Numbered from the stretch's first letter, positions 1 to 8,983 are shown. The stretch is DNA of 64,000 bases from Mycobacterium nebraskense (GCF_002102255.1 NZ_LQPH01000007.1:1-64000); one strand, 5' to 3'. Program-made: numbers and translations. The notes: generated by a model from the letters alone, not told the origin.

Positions 1-106
1 ATCCATCCCGCCAACCGGACTCACACCAGCAAAATCCACACCGACCAGCGTAAGTCCACTTAAGCAGATAAGCAGTAAGTATGTTCGACTGATTGAGAGT
101 AAACAC

Positions 107-143
107 CCGCCCTCCGACAACCGTCAAGAAACGGAAGGGGCGG
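107..143. terminator. Probable terminator hairpin downstream of guaA
   Basis: A GC-rich inverted repeat: CCGCCC-TCCG (107-116) pairs with CGGA-AGGGGCGG (132-143) around a 15-nt loop, with a small bulge. It lies 65 bases beyond the guaA stop and is followed by TTTA on the plus strand and a GTGTTTA run on the minus strand, so it could end transcription from either side. The remaining bases 1-106 hold no gene I can support. Confidence 0.55.
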
Positions 144-207
144 CTTTATGCGATCGATACCGGTGGGGCGGATGGGTGTGATGTGGTGGCGCTTTCGCGC
201 CGACCGG

Positions 208-1767
208 TCACTCCCACTCGATGGTGCCGGGGGGTTTGCTGGTGATGTCCAGCACCACGCGGTTGACCTCGGCCACCTCGTTGGTGATGCGGGTCGAGAT
301 GCGCTCCAGCACCTCGTAGGGCACCCGGGTCCAGTCGGCGGTCATGGCGTCCTCGCTGGACACCGGCCGCAGCACGATCGGGTGCCCGTAGGTGCGGTTG
401 TCGCCCTGCACACCGACCGAGCGGACCTCGCCCAGCAGCACCACCGGGCACTGCCAGATCAGGTTGTCCAGACCGGCGGCGGTGAGTTCCTCGCGCGCGA
501 TCAAGTCGGCGCGGCGCAGGGTCTCCAACCGCCGCGCGGTGACTTCACCGACGATCCGGATGCCCAGGCCGGGGCCCGGAAAGGGCTGGCGCGCAACGAT
601 TTCCTCCGGCAGGCCAAGCTCACGCCCGACGGCGCGCACCTCGTCTTTGAACAGCAGCCGCAGCGGCTCGACGAGTTTGAACTTCAGGTCGTCGGGCAGG
701 CCGCCGACGTTGTGGTGGCTTTTGATGTTGGCGGTCCCGCTGCCCCCGCCGGATTCCACCACGTCCGGGTACAGCGTGCCCTGCACCAAAAACTCGACCT
801 GAGAATCCGTGTCCCCCACGATGTCTCGCACCGCGCCCTCGAACGCCCGGATGAACTGGCGGCCGATGATCTTGCGCTTGCCCTCGGGATTGGTCACCCC
901 CGACAGCGCCTGCAGGAAGGTGTCCGCGGCGTCGACGGTGACGAGGTTGGCGCCGGTGGCGGTGACGAAATCGCGCTGCACCTGCGCGCGTTCGCCGGCA
1001 CGCAGGAGTCCATGGTCGACGAAGACACAGGTCAATCGGTCGCCGATGGCGCGCTGCACCAGTGCGGCGGCCACCGCCGAGTCCACGCCGCCGGACAGTC
1101 CGCAGATCGCGTGCCCGTCGCCGACCTGTTCGCGCACCTGCTCGACCAGGGCGCCGGCGATGTTGGCCGGCGTCCACTCCGCGCCGAGCCCGGCGAAGTC
1201 GTGCAGGAATCGGCTGAGCACCTGCTGCCCGTGCGGGGTGTGCATGACTTCGGGGTGATACTGCACGCCGGCCAGGCGGCGGCTCCGGTTCTCGAAGGCG
1301 GCCACCACCGCGCCCGGGCTGCTGGCGACCACCTCGAATCCCTCCGGTGCGGCCGTGACCGCGTCACCGTGGCTCATCCACACCGGCTGGGAGCTGGGCA
1401 GTCCCGAATGGAGTTCGCCGCCAACCACTTTCAGCTCGGTACGGCCGTACTCGCTGGTGCCGGTGTGGGCGACGGTCCCGCCCAGGGCCTGCGCCATGGC
1501 CTGGAATCCGTAGCAGATGCCGAACACGGGCACGCCGAGGTCGAACACCGCCGGATCGAGTTGCGGGGCGCCTTCTTCGTAGACGCTGGACGGCCCCCCG
1601 GAGAGCACCAGCGCCGCCGGCTGCCGGGCCTTGATCTCGTCGATCGACGCGGTGTGCGGGATGACCTCGGAGTAGACCCGCGCCTCGCGGACTCGGCGGG
1701 CGATCAACTGCGCATACTGTGCACCGAAGTCGACGACCAACACGGGCCGCGGCGAGGGGGTTTCCAC
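208..1767 (-). CDS. guaA: GMP synthase (glutamine-hydrolysing)
   Basis: Converts XMP, ATP and glutamine to GMP in the cytoplasm, the last step of guanine nucleotide synthesis. The 519-residue product has an N-terminal class I glutamine amidotransferase domain with the nucleophile Cys85 in VFGICYGFQ and the His/Glu pair in QYHPE. An ATP pyrophosphatase domain with the PP-loop LSGGVDSAV follows, then the C-terminal dimerisation domain ([10 protein letters not shown]). The start is GTG at 1767. Length and architecture match mycobacterial GuaA. It lies just downstream of the flavin monooxygenase on the same strand, with 57 bases between. The guaB2/guaB3 genes 14 kb away supply the preceding step. 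Identification is certain. Confidence 0.98.
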   Translation of the reverse strand: METPSPRPVLVVDFGAQYAQLIARRVREARVYSEVIPHTASIDEIKARQPAALVLSGGPSSVYEEGAPQLDPAVFDLGVPVFGICYGFQAMAQALGGTVAHTGTSEYGRTELKVVGGELHSGLPSSQPVWMSHGDAVTAAPEGFEVVASSPGAVVAAFENRSRRLAGVQYHPEVMHTPHGQQVLSRFLHDFAGLGAEWTPANIAGALVEQVREQVGDGHAICGLSGGVDSAVAAALVQRAIGDRLTCVFVDHGLLRAGERAQVQRDFVTATGANLVTVDAADTFLQALSGVTNPEGKRKIIGRQFIRAFEGAVRDIVGDTDSQVEFLVQGTLYPDVVESGGGSGTANIKSHHNVGGLPDDLKFKLVEPLRLLFKDEVRAVGRELGLPEEIVARQPFPGPGLGIRIVGEVTARRLETLRRADLIAREELTAAGLDNLIWQCPVVLLGEVRSVGVQGDNRTYGHPIVLRPVSSEDAMTADWTRVPYEVLERISTRITNEVAEVNRVVLDITSKPPGTIEWE

Positions 1768-1824
1768 GGCAGCCAGCTTAGTGGCTGGCGACGACTGCCC
1801 GGCTGATGCGGTGCCTTCCTCGGG

Positions 1825-3030
1825 TCACATCAGGTGGGTCGGTTGCGCAATCCCGAATCGGGTGCCGGCGTACCGCTTCATCGCGGCCGGGCTGAAGTAC
1901 ACGTGCTGGCTGGCGGTGTGTAGATCCCGGAAGCATCGCTGCAGGGGGTGACCCGCGTGCACCGCGCCCGCACCGGCCAAGTCGAACGTCGTATCGACTG
2001 CCTGACGTGCCGCGCGCATCGCCTGCTGGGCGGCGAGCTGGAATCCGGCGCGCTGTGCCAGCGATGGCGGATCGCCGGCGCGTGCGGTTTCCCACAGGGC
2101 GCTGGCCTCATCGAGAACGAAGGCCCTTGCCGACCTCAAACCGGCTTCGGCACTGGCGAACTCGACTTGGGCGGCGGGGTCCGCGGCGAGCGGCTCGAAC
2201 GTGCCGGCGCGCACCTTCGTTGTCGCGAGGTCGGTGAATTCGTCGAGTGCGCGTCGCGCGATGCCGAGCGGGACACCGACCAGGGCGACCCCGACGAGCG
2301 TGAAGAACGCCAGTCTCCACAGCGGGCCGTCCTGGCGGGCCGAGGCGAAGAACGGGCTGATGGTGTGTTCTTCGGCGACGTGGAGGCCTCGGGCGACCAG
2401 GTCATTGCTGCCGGTGGCGCGCAGCCCCAGGACGTCCCAGTTGTCGACGATCTCGGCGCCAGCGCGCGGGAAGAATGCGAGGCGCCAGTCGGGGCCCTGC
2501 TCGGCGATCATTCGCGGCGCCTGACCGTCGAAGCCGTCGAAGACGAACATCCCGGCCAGGATCCATTCGGCATGCCGACAACCGCTGGCAAACGGCCAAC
2601 GGCCGTTGACGGCGAACCGCCCGTGGCCATCCGGGACGGCACGCCCGGTGGGGGCGAAAACCGTGGCCGCCAAGAAATCGGCGTCCGAACCGAACAGTGC
2701 TGTGGCGTCGGCGGGTTCGAGCCAGGCGGTGAACGCTGGTGCGCCGGCACCGATGGCCGCGATCCAGCCCGTCGAACCGTCGGCACGCGCCAGTTCCTCG
2801 ATCATGTGGATGAACTCGACGGGGACCACTTCAAATCCGCCGAGCGAGCGCGGCTGCAAGGCACGGAAGATGCCGGCCGCGCGCAGCCGCTCGACGAGGT
2901 CGAGCGGCAGCGTCCCGAGGGCCTCAGCCTCGCCGGCCCGCTGCGTGATTTCGGGTCCCAGGGCGCGCGCCACGTCCTGGGGATGGTCACCGTCCGACAG
3001 GCCGACGGCGTGGCACGTTGCGGTTGTCAT
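1825..3030 (-). CDS. Flavin-dependent monooxygenase, acyl-CoA dehydrogenase-like (HsaA/HpaB group)
   Basis: The 401-residue product has the acyl-CoA dehydrogenase fold: a helical N-terminal domain, a beta middle domain with the typical WPFASG and GLRATGSNDLV stretches, and a C-terminal helical domain (PF08028-like). Family members are two-component, reduced-flavin-dependent hydroxylases (HsaA, DszC and similar) or acyl-CoA oxidoreductases. The substrate here is unknown, and no flavin reductase is adjacent. ATG at 3030 was chosen because GGAG sits six bases upstream; an ATG four codons earlier (3042) and a longer open frame to 3429 also exist, but the latter overlaps the divergent regulator. 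It is transcribed divergently from a TetR gene, which probably controls it. This position is not occupied by a homologue in M. tuberculosis as I recall it. Confidence 0.82.
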   Translation of the reverse strand: MTTATCHAVGLSDGDHPQDVARALGPEITQRAGEAEALGTLPLDLVERLRAAGIFRALQPRSLGGFEVVPVEFIHMIEELARADGSTGWIAAIGAGAPAFTAWLEPADATALFGSDADFLAATVFAPTGRAVPDGHGRFAVNGRWPFASGCRHAEWILAGMFVFDGFDGQAPRMIAEQGPDWRLAFFPRAGAEIVDNWDVLGLRATGSNDLVARGLHVAEEHTISPFFASARQDGPLWRLAFFTLVGVALVGVPLGIARRALDEFTDLATTKVRAGTFEPLAADPAAQVEFASAEAGLRSARAFVLDEASALWETARAGDPPSLAQRAGFQLAAQQAMRAARQAVDTTFDLAGAGAVHAGHPLQRCFRDLHTASQHVYFSPAAMKRYAGTRFGIAQPTHLM

Positions 3031-3048
3031 GTCACACTCCATATTTCT

Positions 3049-3086
3049 GATACAGTAAGTAGTAATAGATACAGGAGCATGTACTG
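3049..3086. promoter_or_regulatory. Candidate TetR operator region with direct and inverted repeats
   Basis: The 60-bp gap between the monooxygenase and the TetR gene is AT-rich. GATACAG occurs twice as a direct repeat (3049-3055 and 3068-3074), and CAGTA (3053-3057) is mirrored by TACTG (3082-3086). Its position between divergent genes suggests an operator or promoter, but no long perfect palindrome is present. Confidence 0.35.
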
Positions 3087-3090
3087 AATT

Positions 3091-3744
3091 ATGGGATCTG
3101 TCAAGGGTCGGCCTCCGCGCCGCTACGACTCGACCCGTCGTCGCCAACAGGCGCAACAGAACCGGCGCGCGGTGCTGGCGGCCGCCCGGCAGCGCTTCCT
3201 GACGCAGGGCTATGCGGCGACGACCATCGCCGAGATCGCGGGCGACGCCGCCGTGTCGGTCGAAACGGTATACAAGGCGTTCACGACCAAAGCGGGCGTG
3301 CTGAAAGCGCTGTTCGATGTGTCCGTGGCCGGCGACGACGAGCCGATCCCGATGGTCGCGCGAGACGTGATCCAGAACGTGATCGATGCGCCCGAGGCGA
3401 CTCGCAAGCTGGAAATCTATGCCGAGCACCTGGCCGCCACCATGCCGCGCAGCGCTCCGGTTCAGCTACTCGCGCGCGATGGTGCCGCGTCGTCGCCGGA
3501 CGCCGGCGAGGTCTGGAAGCAGATCCGGCAGGAAACGCTGGCTGCCATGACGATGTTCGCTTCCGATCTCGCCCGCACGGGGCAACTGCGGGTCAGCACC
3601 AGACAAGCGCGCGATGTCCTGTGGACGTATCACGCACCCGAGCTTTACGAACTTCTCGTCCTCGAGCGCGGCTGGTCGGCCACCCGCTACGGCAAGTTCA
3701 TCGCCCATGCACTCATCGACGCCCTGCTCGAAACCCGGGACTGA
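3091..3744 (+). CDS. TetR/AcrR family transcriptional regulator
   Basis: The 217-residue product has a basic N-terminus (residues 1-25), then a TetR helix-turn-helix at about residues 28-75 (TTIAEIAGDAAVS...VYKAF pattern). The variable C-terminal ligand-binding domain gives no clue to the ligand. The ATG at 3091 follows AGGAG with slightly long spacing. It is divergent from the flavin monooxygenase with a 60-bp shared control region, the usual arrangement for a local repressor that also controls itself. It converges on the HxlR gene with only 13 bases between the stops. The regulatory target is inferred from position only. Confidence 0.88.
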   Translation: MGSVKGRPPRRYDSTRRRQQAQQNRRAVLAAARQRFLTQGYAATTIAEIAGDAAVSVETVYKAFTTKAGVLKALFDVSVAGDDEPIPMVARDVIQNVIDAPEATRKLEIYAEHLAATMPRSAPVQLLARDGAASSPDAGEVWKQIRQETLAAMTMFASDLARTGQLRVSTRQARDVLWTYHAPELYELLVLERGWSATRYGKFIAHALIDALLETRD

Positions 3745-3757
3745 CCGCAGCAGCCGC

Positions 3758-4399
3758 CTAGAGCGAAAAGGCCGCCCGCACCGCGCCGACGGCCGCCGGG
3801 TCGCCCGTCACGGTGATCCGCCGCAGCGCCGCCTTGCGCTTGGCCTCGCTCGGGCCGAGGCGGGCGGTCACCAGATCCGCCGCCCCGCCGGCGATCGTCA
3901 CGGATGGTTCGCCGTGGGCAGCGGCCAAGCGCCCCTGCGTCACCGCGAAGTCGAAACGCCGGCCGTCGATCTCGGCCCGGCACGTCGCCTCCAACCCGGC
4001 GGCCCGACCGGAATCGAAGCCGAGCAGGATGCCGGCCAAAAACCCGTTGAGGGGCGATGCCGGGCCATCGTCGATCGGGTCCAGCCGGTCCAGGCCGAAC
4101 CACGCGACGCTCTGCAACACCGGCAGCACCCGCCGCCAGCCCATGTCACTGAGGGTGTAGACGGTCCGCCCGATCGGGGCGGGCAGGTCGGCGCGGTCGA
4201 CGAGCCCCGCGTCCTGCAGTTCTTTGAGCCGCTCAGCCAGCAGATTGGTTGCGATACCGGGCAACTCGGCGCGCAGGTCACCGTAGCGGCGGGGCCCGCC
4301 GACCAGCTCGCGCAGGATCAGCAGCGTCCACCGCTCGCCGAGGACGTCGAGGCCGCGGGCGATCGGGCAGTTCTGGCTGTAGGTCCGGCGGGGTGCCAT
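3758..4399 (-). CDS. HxlR-family winged-helix regulator with C-terminal SCP2-like domain
   Basis: The N-terminal 100 residues are a MarR-like winged helix of the HxlR type: the family Cys near the N-terminus (NCPIAR, Cys11), then LGERWTLLILREL and the recognition-helix segment RYGDLRAELPGIATNLLAERL. Residues from about 120 to the end resemble the SCP2 or sterol-carrier-like tail found in a subset of actinobacterial HxlR proteins. HxlR proteins sense redox state or small electrophiles or ligands and usually repress a divergent gene. Here that would be the exporter/methyltransferase cassette starting at 4480. Palindromes in the 80-bp gap support this. The inducer is unknown. Confidence 0.86.
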   Translation of the reverse strand: MAPRRTYSQNCPIARGLDVLGERWTLLILRELVGGPRRYGDLRAELPGIATNLLAERLKELQDAGLVDRADLPAPIGRTVYTLSDMGWRRVLPVLQSVAWFGLDRLDPIDDGPASPLNGFLAGILLGFDSGRAAGLEATCRAEIDGRRFDFAVTQGRLAAAHGEPSVTIAGGAADLVTARLGPSEAKRKAALRRITVTGDPAAVGAVRAAFSL

Positions 4400-4408
4400 C
4401 AGGCCATC

Positions 4409-4436
4409 CTACCAAGGGTAGACATCTTTTTCTACC
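4409..4436. promoter_or_regulatory. Palindromic operator candidate for the HxlR regulator
   Basis: CTACC-AAG-GGTAG (4409-4421) is a perfect palindrome ten bases upstream of the HxlR start. A second pairing, GGTAGA (4417-4422) with TCTACC (4431-4436), extends the symmetry. The sequence lies in an unusually AT-rich gap shared with the divergent exporter cassette. No experimental site is implied. Confidence 0.5.
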
Positions 4437-4479
4437 ATCTACTTGATTTATTTGTCTATCGACTTTATTGTCTTGTTTC

Positions 4480-5997
4480 ATGCGTATCGAACCCGTTTTC
4501 CGGAACCACCCGATCCCCGCGCTCGCCGTCATCTGCCTCGGCGTCTTCGTCATCAGCGTCGACGCCACCATCGTCAACGTCGCGCTGCCCACCCTGTCGC
4601 GCGAACTCGGCGCCGACACCGCGCAACTGCAATGGATCGTCGACGCCTACACCCTGGTGATGTCCGGCCTGCTGCTCTCGGCGGGTAGCCTTAGTGACCG
4701 CTACGGCAGACGGGGCTGGCTGAACTCCGGGCTCGCATTGTTCGCGGCGACCTCTGCCGTTGCGGCGCAGGTAAATTCGGCGGAAGCGCTGATCGCGACC
4801 CGCGCCGCCATGGGAGTGGGCGCGGCGGTGATCTTCCCGACCACGCTGGGCCTGATCACGAACATCTTCACCGAACCGGCGGCTCGCGCCAAGGCGATCG
4901 GCCTGTGGGCCGCGATGGTCGGCGTCGGGGTGGCCGTGGGACCGATCAGCGGCGGCTGGTTGCTCGAGCACTTCTGGTGGGGCTCGATCTTCATGGTGAA
5001 CATCCCGATCGCCGCGCTGGCCATCGTCGGGAGCACCCTTTTCGTGCCGACCTCGCGCGACCCGGCGGCACCGCGCGTCGACATCCCCGGCCTGATTTTG
5101 TCCGCGGCCGGCATCACGACGCTGGTCTACACGGTCATCGAGGCGCCCACCTGGGGATGGACCAACGCCCGAACCGCAATCGGGTTCGCTTTGGCTGCAA
5201 CCATCCTCGTCGCTTTCGCGCTCTGGGAGCGGCGCACCAGCCACCCCATGCTGGACGTCTCGGTGTTCGTCAACCGCCGGTTCTCCGGCGGCAGCCTGGC
5301 GGTGACGGCCGGCTTCCTGACGTTGTTCGGCTTCATCTTCGTCATCACCCAGTACTTCCAATTCATCAAGGACTACACCGCTTTTCAGAGCGGGGTGCGG
5401 CTGCTGCCGGTCGCCGTCTCCATCGCGCTGGCCAGCATTGCGGGCCCTCGGCTGGTCGAGCGGCTCGGGACCACCGCCGTCGTCGCCGCCGGCCTGACCG
5501 TATTCGCCGCCGGGCTGGCGTGGGCGTCGACGGCCGACGCCGCCACGCCGTACACCCAGATCGCCACGCAGATGCTGCTGCTCGGCGGCGGGCTCGGCCT
5601 GACCGTTTCGCCCGCCACCGAGGCGATCATGGGATCGCTGTCCGTCGACAAGGCCGGGGTCGGCTCGGCCGTCAACGACACCACGCGCGAACTCGGGGGC
5701 ACGCTCGGGGTCGCCATCGCCGGCAGCATTTTCGCCTCGGTGTACTCGGGACACCTCGGCACGTCCGCCTTGACGGGCCTCCCCGCCGAGGCCATGCGGC
5801 ATTCAATGGCGTTGGCGCACAGGGTGATCGAGCAGCTGCCCGCGCAACGGGCCGATGGCGTCCGCGCCGCGGTCGATCGCGCTTTCCTGGACGGCCTGCA
5901 GGTGAGCTCGCTGGTGTGCGCGGGCATCGCATTGGGCGCCGCAATCGTCGTCGGCTGGTTGTTGCCGGCACGTCAAACCGAAAGGAAAATCCCATGA
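4480..5997 (+). CDS. MFS multidrug exporter, DHA2 (EmrB/QacA) family
   Basis: A roughly 505-residue integral membrane protein with the 14-helix DHA2 pattern. Helix 1 contains the family motif DATIVNVALPTL and the loop after helix 2 contains SLSDRYGRRG (MFS motif A). Homologues export drugs or small lipophilic products with proton antiport. ATG at 4480 was chosen; an in-frame TTG at 4468 would add four residues, and neither has a clear Shine-Dalgarno. It is the first gene of a five-gene unit: its stop overlaps the next ATG (ATGA). It is probably repressed by the divergent HxlR gene. Presumably it exports the product or substrate of the downstream methyltransferases and hydrolase, but this is inference. 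Confidence 0.9.
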   Translation: MRIEPVFRNHPIPALAVICLGVFVISVDATIVNVALPTLSRELGADTAQLQWIVDAYTLVMSGLLLSAGSLSDRYGRRGWLNSGLALFAATSAVAAQVNSAEALIATRAAMGVGAAVIFPTTLGLITNIFTEPAARAKAIGLWAAMVGVGVAVGPISGGWLLEHFWWGSIFMVNIPIAALAIVGSTLFVPTSRDPAAPRVDIPGLILSAAGITTLVYTVIEAPTWGWTNARTAIGFALAATILVAFALWERRTSHPMLDVSVFVNRRFSGGSLAVTAGFLTLFGFIFVITQYFQFIKDYTAFQSGVRLLPVAVSIALASIAGPRLVERLGTTAVVAAGLTVFAAGLAWASTADAATPYTQIATQMLLLGGGLGLTVSPATEAIMGSLSVDKAGVGSAVNDTTRELGGTLGVAIAGSIFASVYSGHLGTSALTGLPAEAMRHSMALAHRVIEQLPAQRADGVRAAVDRAFLDGLQVSSLVCAGIALGAAIVVGWLLPARQTERKIP

Positions 5998-6812
5998 GCG
6001 ACAGCACCTATGTCCTCGGCCACGCCGACGTGGAGGTGCGGCGGCTCCTCCTGCAGGGGCGGCTATACAACGACTACACCGAGCACGCGCTGCGGCTCGC
6101 CGGGCTCCGGCCGGGGATGCGGGTGCTCGATGTCGGCAGTGGGCCCGGTGACGTGTCGTTCGTCGCCGCCCGGCTGGTCGGCCCGACCGGGAGTGTCCTC
6201 GGGGTGGACGCCGCACCCGCGATGGTCGAGCTCGCCCGCGCCCGCGCCACCGAACAAGGCCTGCGCACAGTGCGTTTCACGCAGGACACCGTCGATGCGA
6301 TCACACTGGACGAACCGGTGGACGCGGTGATCGGCCGGCTGATCCTCATGCACCTGCCCGACCCGGCCGGCACGCTGCGGCACCTGAGCTCGTTCGTGCG
6401 CCCCGGCGGCGTCGTCGCGTTCTCCGAGAACGACATCATCGCGACGCGCGCCATCCCGGACCTGCCGCTGTTCGGGCGGGTGTCGGCGGGCATCGTCCGG
6501 GCCTTCGAGGCGATGGGCCTGTCCGCGCGGTTCGGCACCACGCTGCACACCGTCTTCACCGACGCCGGCCTGGGCGCGCCTCGCCTGACCCAGGGCACGC
6601 CGATCGGCACCGCCGCCGACGCCGACATCCTCGCCTACGCCGCGGAAGTCTGGCGGTTGGTGTCCCCCGTTGCGGAACAGGGTGGCTTCGCCATCGATGA
6701 GGTGACCGACATCGACAACTTCGTGCCGCAATTCCACCGGGAAGCGCTCGCGGCCGACGCCCTCATCACGATGCCCCCGCTGATCACCGCCTGGGCCCAG
6801 GTACGGCCGTGA
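5994..6812 (+). CDS. Class I SAM-dependent methyltransferase (cassette gene 2)
   Basis: A 272-residue cytoplasmic enzyme. The SAM-binding motif I is VLDVGSGPGDVSF (about residues 45-57), the acidic end of beta-2 is GVDAAPAMVE, and the later motif GRLILMHLPDP suits a UbiE/methyltransferase-11-like fold. The C-terminal half (substrate lid) has no recognisable specificity. The start overlaps the exporter stop by four bases and its stop overlaps the next GTG (GTGA), so translation is coupled on both sides. The methyl acceptor is unknown. Two different methyltransferases in one unit suggest sequential or alternative methylation of one compound. Confidence 0.85.
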   Translation: MSDSTYVLGHADVEVRRLLLQGRLYNDYTEHALRLAGLRPGMRVLDVGSGPGDVSFVAARLVGPTGSVLGVDAAPAMVELARARATEQGLRTVRFTQDTVDAITLDEPVDAVIGRLILMHLPDPAGTLRHLSSFVRPGGVVAFSENDIIATRAIPDLPLFGRVSAGIVRAFEAMGLSARFGTTLHTVFTDAGLGAPRLTQGTPIGTAADADILAYAAEVWRLVSPVAEQGGFAIDEVTDIDNFVPQFHREALAADALITMPPLITAWAQVRP

Positions 6813-7612
6813 ACGACACTATCGCGAGCCAATACTCGACCGGCCTGTCACGCCGCCACATCGAGCGTGCGCTGATCTCAGCCGGGAAAGACCTCGACCG
6901 GCTGGCACCCGCCGACCTGGGCCTGCTGGAGGACTTCCACACCATGGGCCGCCTCGCCACCGCCCAGCTGGTGGACCTCGCGCAGATCACCGGAGAGAGT
7001 GAAGTGCTCGACGCCGGCAGCGGGGTCGGCGGCACCGCGCGATACGTCGCCGACCGCTACGGCTGCCGGGTTACCGCCGTGGATCTCACCGACGAGTACT
7101 GCGATACGGCGCGTTGGCTCAATCGCCTTGTCGGCCTGGACGACCGGATATCCGTTCACCAAGCCGACGTGACCGAACTTCCCTTCGGCGACGCGGCTTT
7201 CGACGTGGTGCTGAGCCAGCATGTCCAGATGAACGTCGCCGACAAGGCCCGCCTCTACTCCGAAGCGCGCCGAGTCCTCAAAGCCGGCGGACGGCTCGCT
7301 CTGTGGGACATCACGACGGGAAAACACGGCCGACTCGACTATCCGCTGCCCTGGGCCGACCACCCCGCGCGCAGCCATCTGGTCACCCCCGCTGAGTTGC
7401 GCGCCGTCGTCGAGGCCGCCGGGTTCGCCGTCGAACACTGGAACGACCTCACCGACGAGGCGGCCTCGCTCATGAAGGCCATGCTGGGCCAGCCCGCCAA
7501 CCCGCTGGGCCTGCACGCCTTCGTCACCGACTTCCGGCGCAAGGCCGAAAACCTCACCCAGGCGCTGGCGGACGGGCGGCTTCGGGCCATTCAAGCCGTG
7601 AGCAAACGGTGA
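6809..7612 (+). CDS. Class I SAM-dependent methyltransferase (cassette gene 3)
   Basis: 267 residues, GTG start coupled to the preceding stop. Motif I VLDAGSGVGG (about residues 66-75), VTAVDLTDEYC for the ribose-binding acidic residue, and the QHVQMNVADK segment are typical of the sarcosine/dimethylglycine and UbiE-like methyltransferase branch. It is clearly different from the methyltransferase just upstream rather than a recent duplicate. The N-terminal 60 residues form a helical extension (RRHIERALISAGKDLDRL) often seen in this branch. The stop overlaps the next GTG start. The substrate is not deducible. Confidence 0.85.
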   Translation: MNDTIASQYSTGLSRRHIERALISAGKDLDRLAPADLGLLEDFHTMGRLATAQLVDLAQITGESEVLDAGSGVGGTARYVADRYGCRVTAVDLTDEYCDTARWLNRLVGLDDRISVHQADVTELPFGDAAFDVVLSQHVQMNVADKARLYSEARRVLKAGGRLALWDITTGKHGRLDYPLPWADHPARSHLVTPAELRAVVEAAGFAVEHWNDLTDEAASLMKAMLGQPANPLGLHAFVTDFRRKAENLTQALADGRLRAIQAVSKR

Positions 7613-8502
7613 ATACCATGTGGCCCAACGAGACTCCGGACCAGCGCTACACGATGACGTGGAGCGGCGGCCGAGGCGAGGTCAAGTTCCTCCGACGGTC
7701 CGACCGCTCGCGGTTGCGCTACTTCACGACGGGAACCGGCCCACCGCTCGTCTTGCTGCACACCGTTCGCACCCAGCTCGACTACTTCCAGCGGGTCGTG
7801 CCCGCGCTGTGGGACGACTTCACGGTGTACGCGCTCGATCTGCCCGGTATGGGGTGGTCCGATGTCAGACCCGGAGCCCGATACGGGGAGGACGAATTGC
7901 GTGGCGCCGTCGTCGAATTCGTCAGAACTCTCGACCTGGACGGCGTCACGCTGGCGGGCGAATCGATGGGCGCCGCGCTCGCCTTGTTGGCCTCGATCGA
8001 ACTGACCGACACCGTGCGCAACGTGGTGGCCTTCAACCCATACGACTACCCGGGCGGCCTGGAACGCGGCAACTGGTTCGCCCGCCTGATCGGCACGGGC
8101 GTCCGTCCGCCCGGTTCGGGACCGCTGTTCGCCCGACTGGAAAACCGCCTCATCCTCGAAGGCGTGCTGGCCGGCGGCTTCGCCGACCGCCACGCGCTGC
8201 CGAAGGACTTCCTCACCGAGCTGCGGCGAAGCGGCCGCCGACCCGGCTACCCCACCGTGAACCGGGCAATCATGCGCAGCCTCAACGGGTTCGTCGACGC
8301 GAAAGACCGCTACCCACAGGTGACGGCACCCGTCACACTGACCTACAGCGAGCACGATTGGTCGCGTCCGGCGGAGCGAGCGGACGTCGCTCGCCAGCTC
8401 AGGAGCGCCCAGACGATCACGGTGCCTGGCGCGGGCCATTTCTCGGCGCTCGAGCGCCCAGCCGAGATGGTCCGGATCATCCGGCAAAGCACCGGAAGAT
8501 GA
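7609..8502 (+). CDS. Alpha/beta hydrolase (cassette gene 4)
   Basis: 297 residues with the alpha/beta-hydrolase landmarks in order: oxyanion region VLLHTVRTQLDYF (about 48-60), DLPGMGWSD, nucleophile elbow GESMG with Ser119, and the C-terminal catalytic His in GAGHFSALE. Family members are esterases, lactonases, epoxide hydrolases or haloalkane dehalogenases; the elbow Ser favours an esterase or lactonase. It starts with GTG overlapping the upstream stop; an ATG three codons later is an alternative. Its own stop overlaps the next ATG. Within the cassette it could hydrolyse an ester or thioester intermediate, or open a toxic lactone. Confidence 0.87.
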   Translation: MNTMWPNETPDQRYTMTWSGGRGEVKFLRRSDRSRLRYFTTGTGPPLVLLHTVRTQLDYFQRVVPALWDDFTVYALDLPGMGWSDVRPGARYGEDELRGAVVEFVRTLDLDGVTLAGESMGAALALLASIELTDTVRNVVAFNPYDYPGGLERGNWFARLIGTGVRPPGSGPLFARLENRLILEGVLAGGFADRHALPKDFLTELRRSGRRPGYPTVNRAIMRSLNGFVDAKDRYPQVTAPVTLTYSEHDWSRPAERADVARQLRSAQTITVPGAGHFSALERPAEMVRIIRQSTGR

Positions 8503-8891
8503 ACCGCGCGGTGTCGTGGCTGCCGGTGATGATCCGCCTGACCGCGGTCGGGTACCTGCTCTTCTTCGTTCCGGACCTGGTGTTCGCAATTACCCATCGG
8601 GCCAACGCGCTCTTCGACTGGGGCGGGGGCGGCGACCCGATCGCCGTCATGTTCTCCACCGTCTACATCGTCTGGGCGCTGTTCCTGTTCGCCTCGGCGA
8701 AGGCCCCGCTCGCCAACCGGCTGTTCCTCGATTTCAATCTCACCGCCAACTCCGCGCACTTCGCCGCCATGTTCGCCATGGCCGTGACCATGCGTGACGA
8801 GCGCGCGCACCTGGCGGGCGTGGTCGCGCTCGGATTGATCACGACGGTGCCGTTGGCGGCGTGCTGGCTTCCGGTCCGGCGAAGGGACTAA
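8499..8891 (+). CDS. Small four-helix membrane protein (cassette gene 5)
   Basis: A 130-residue protein with about four hydrophobic segments (roughly residues 8-30, 47-66, 78-98, 104-124) and an Arg-rich cytoplasmic C-terminus (VRRRD). It resembles the poorly described DUF6632-like membrane proteins. I do not recognise a function. Its ATG overlaps the hydrolase stop (ATGA), so it is translationally coupled to the cassette and is not a stray frame. It is the last gene: the next gene, a HAD phosphatase, begins about 90 bases later. It might be a partner of the exporter or a membrane anchor for the enzymes, but nothing in the sequence proves this. Confidence 0.75.
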   Translation: MNRAVSWLPVMIRLTAVGYLLFFVPDLVFAITHRANALFDWGGGGDPIAVMFSTVYIVWALFLFASAKAPLANRLFLDFNLTANSAHFAAMFAMAVTMRDERAHLAGVVALGLITTVPLAACWLPVRRRD

Positions 8892-8983
8892 GTTCGCGGG
8901 GCCGATTCGATTCGGCCGGCCGGCACCGCGGTCCACTCCGAAGGGCAGGTGAACATTGGCGGCACGCATCTCGGCATGGTGGA

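Noticed and set aside
1772..1789. Six-bp hairpin GCCAGC/GCTGGC upstream of guaA
   Set aside because: Stem is short and there is no U-tract, so it is too weak to call a terminator or attenuator.
148..1806. 552-codon plus-strand open frame opposite guaA
   Set aside because: It mirrors guaA exactly, has no family motif and a biased composition (His, Gly, Arg-rich), as expected for a high-GC antisense shadow.
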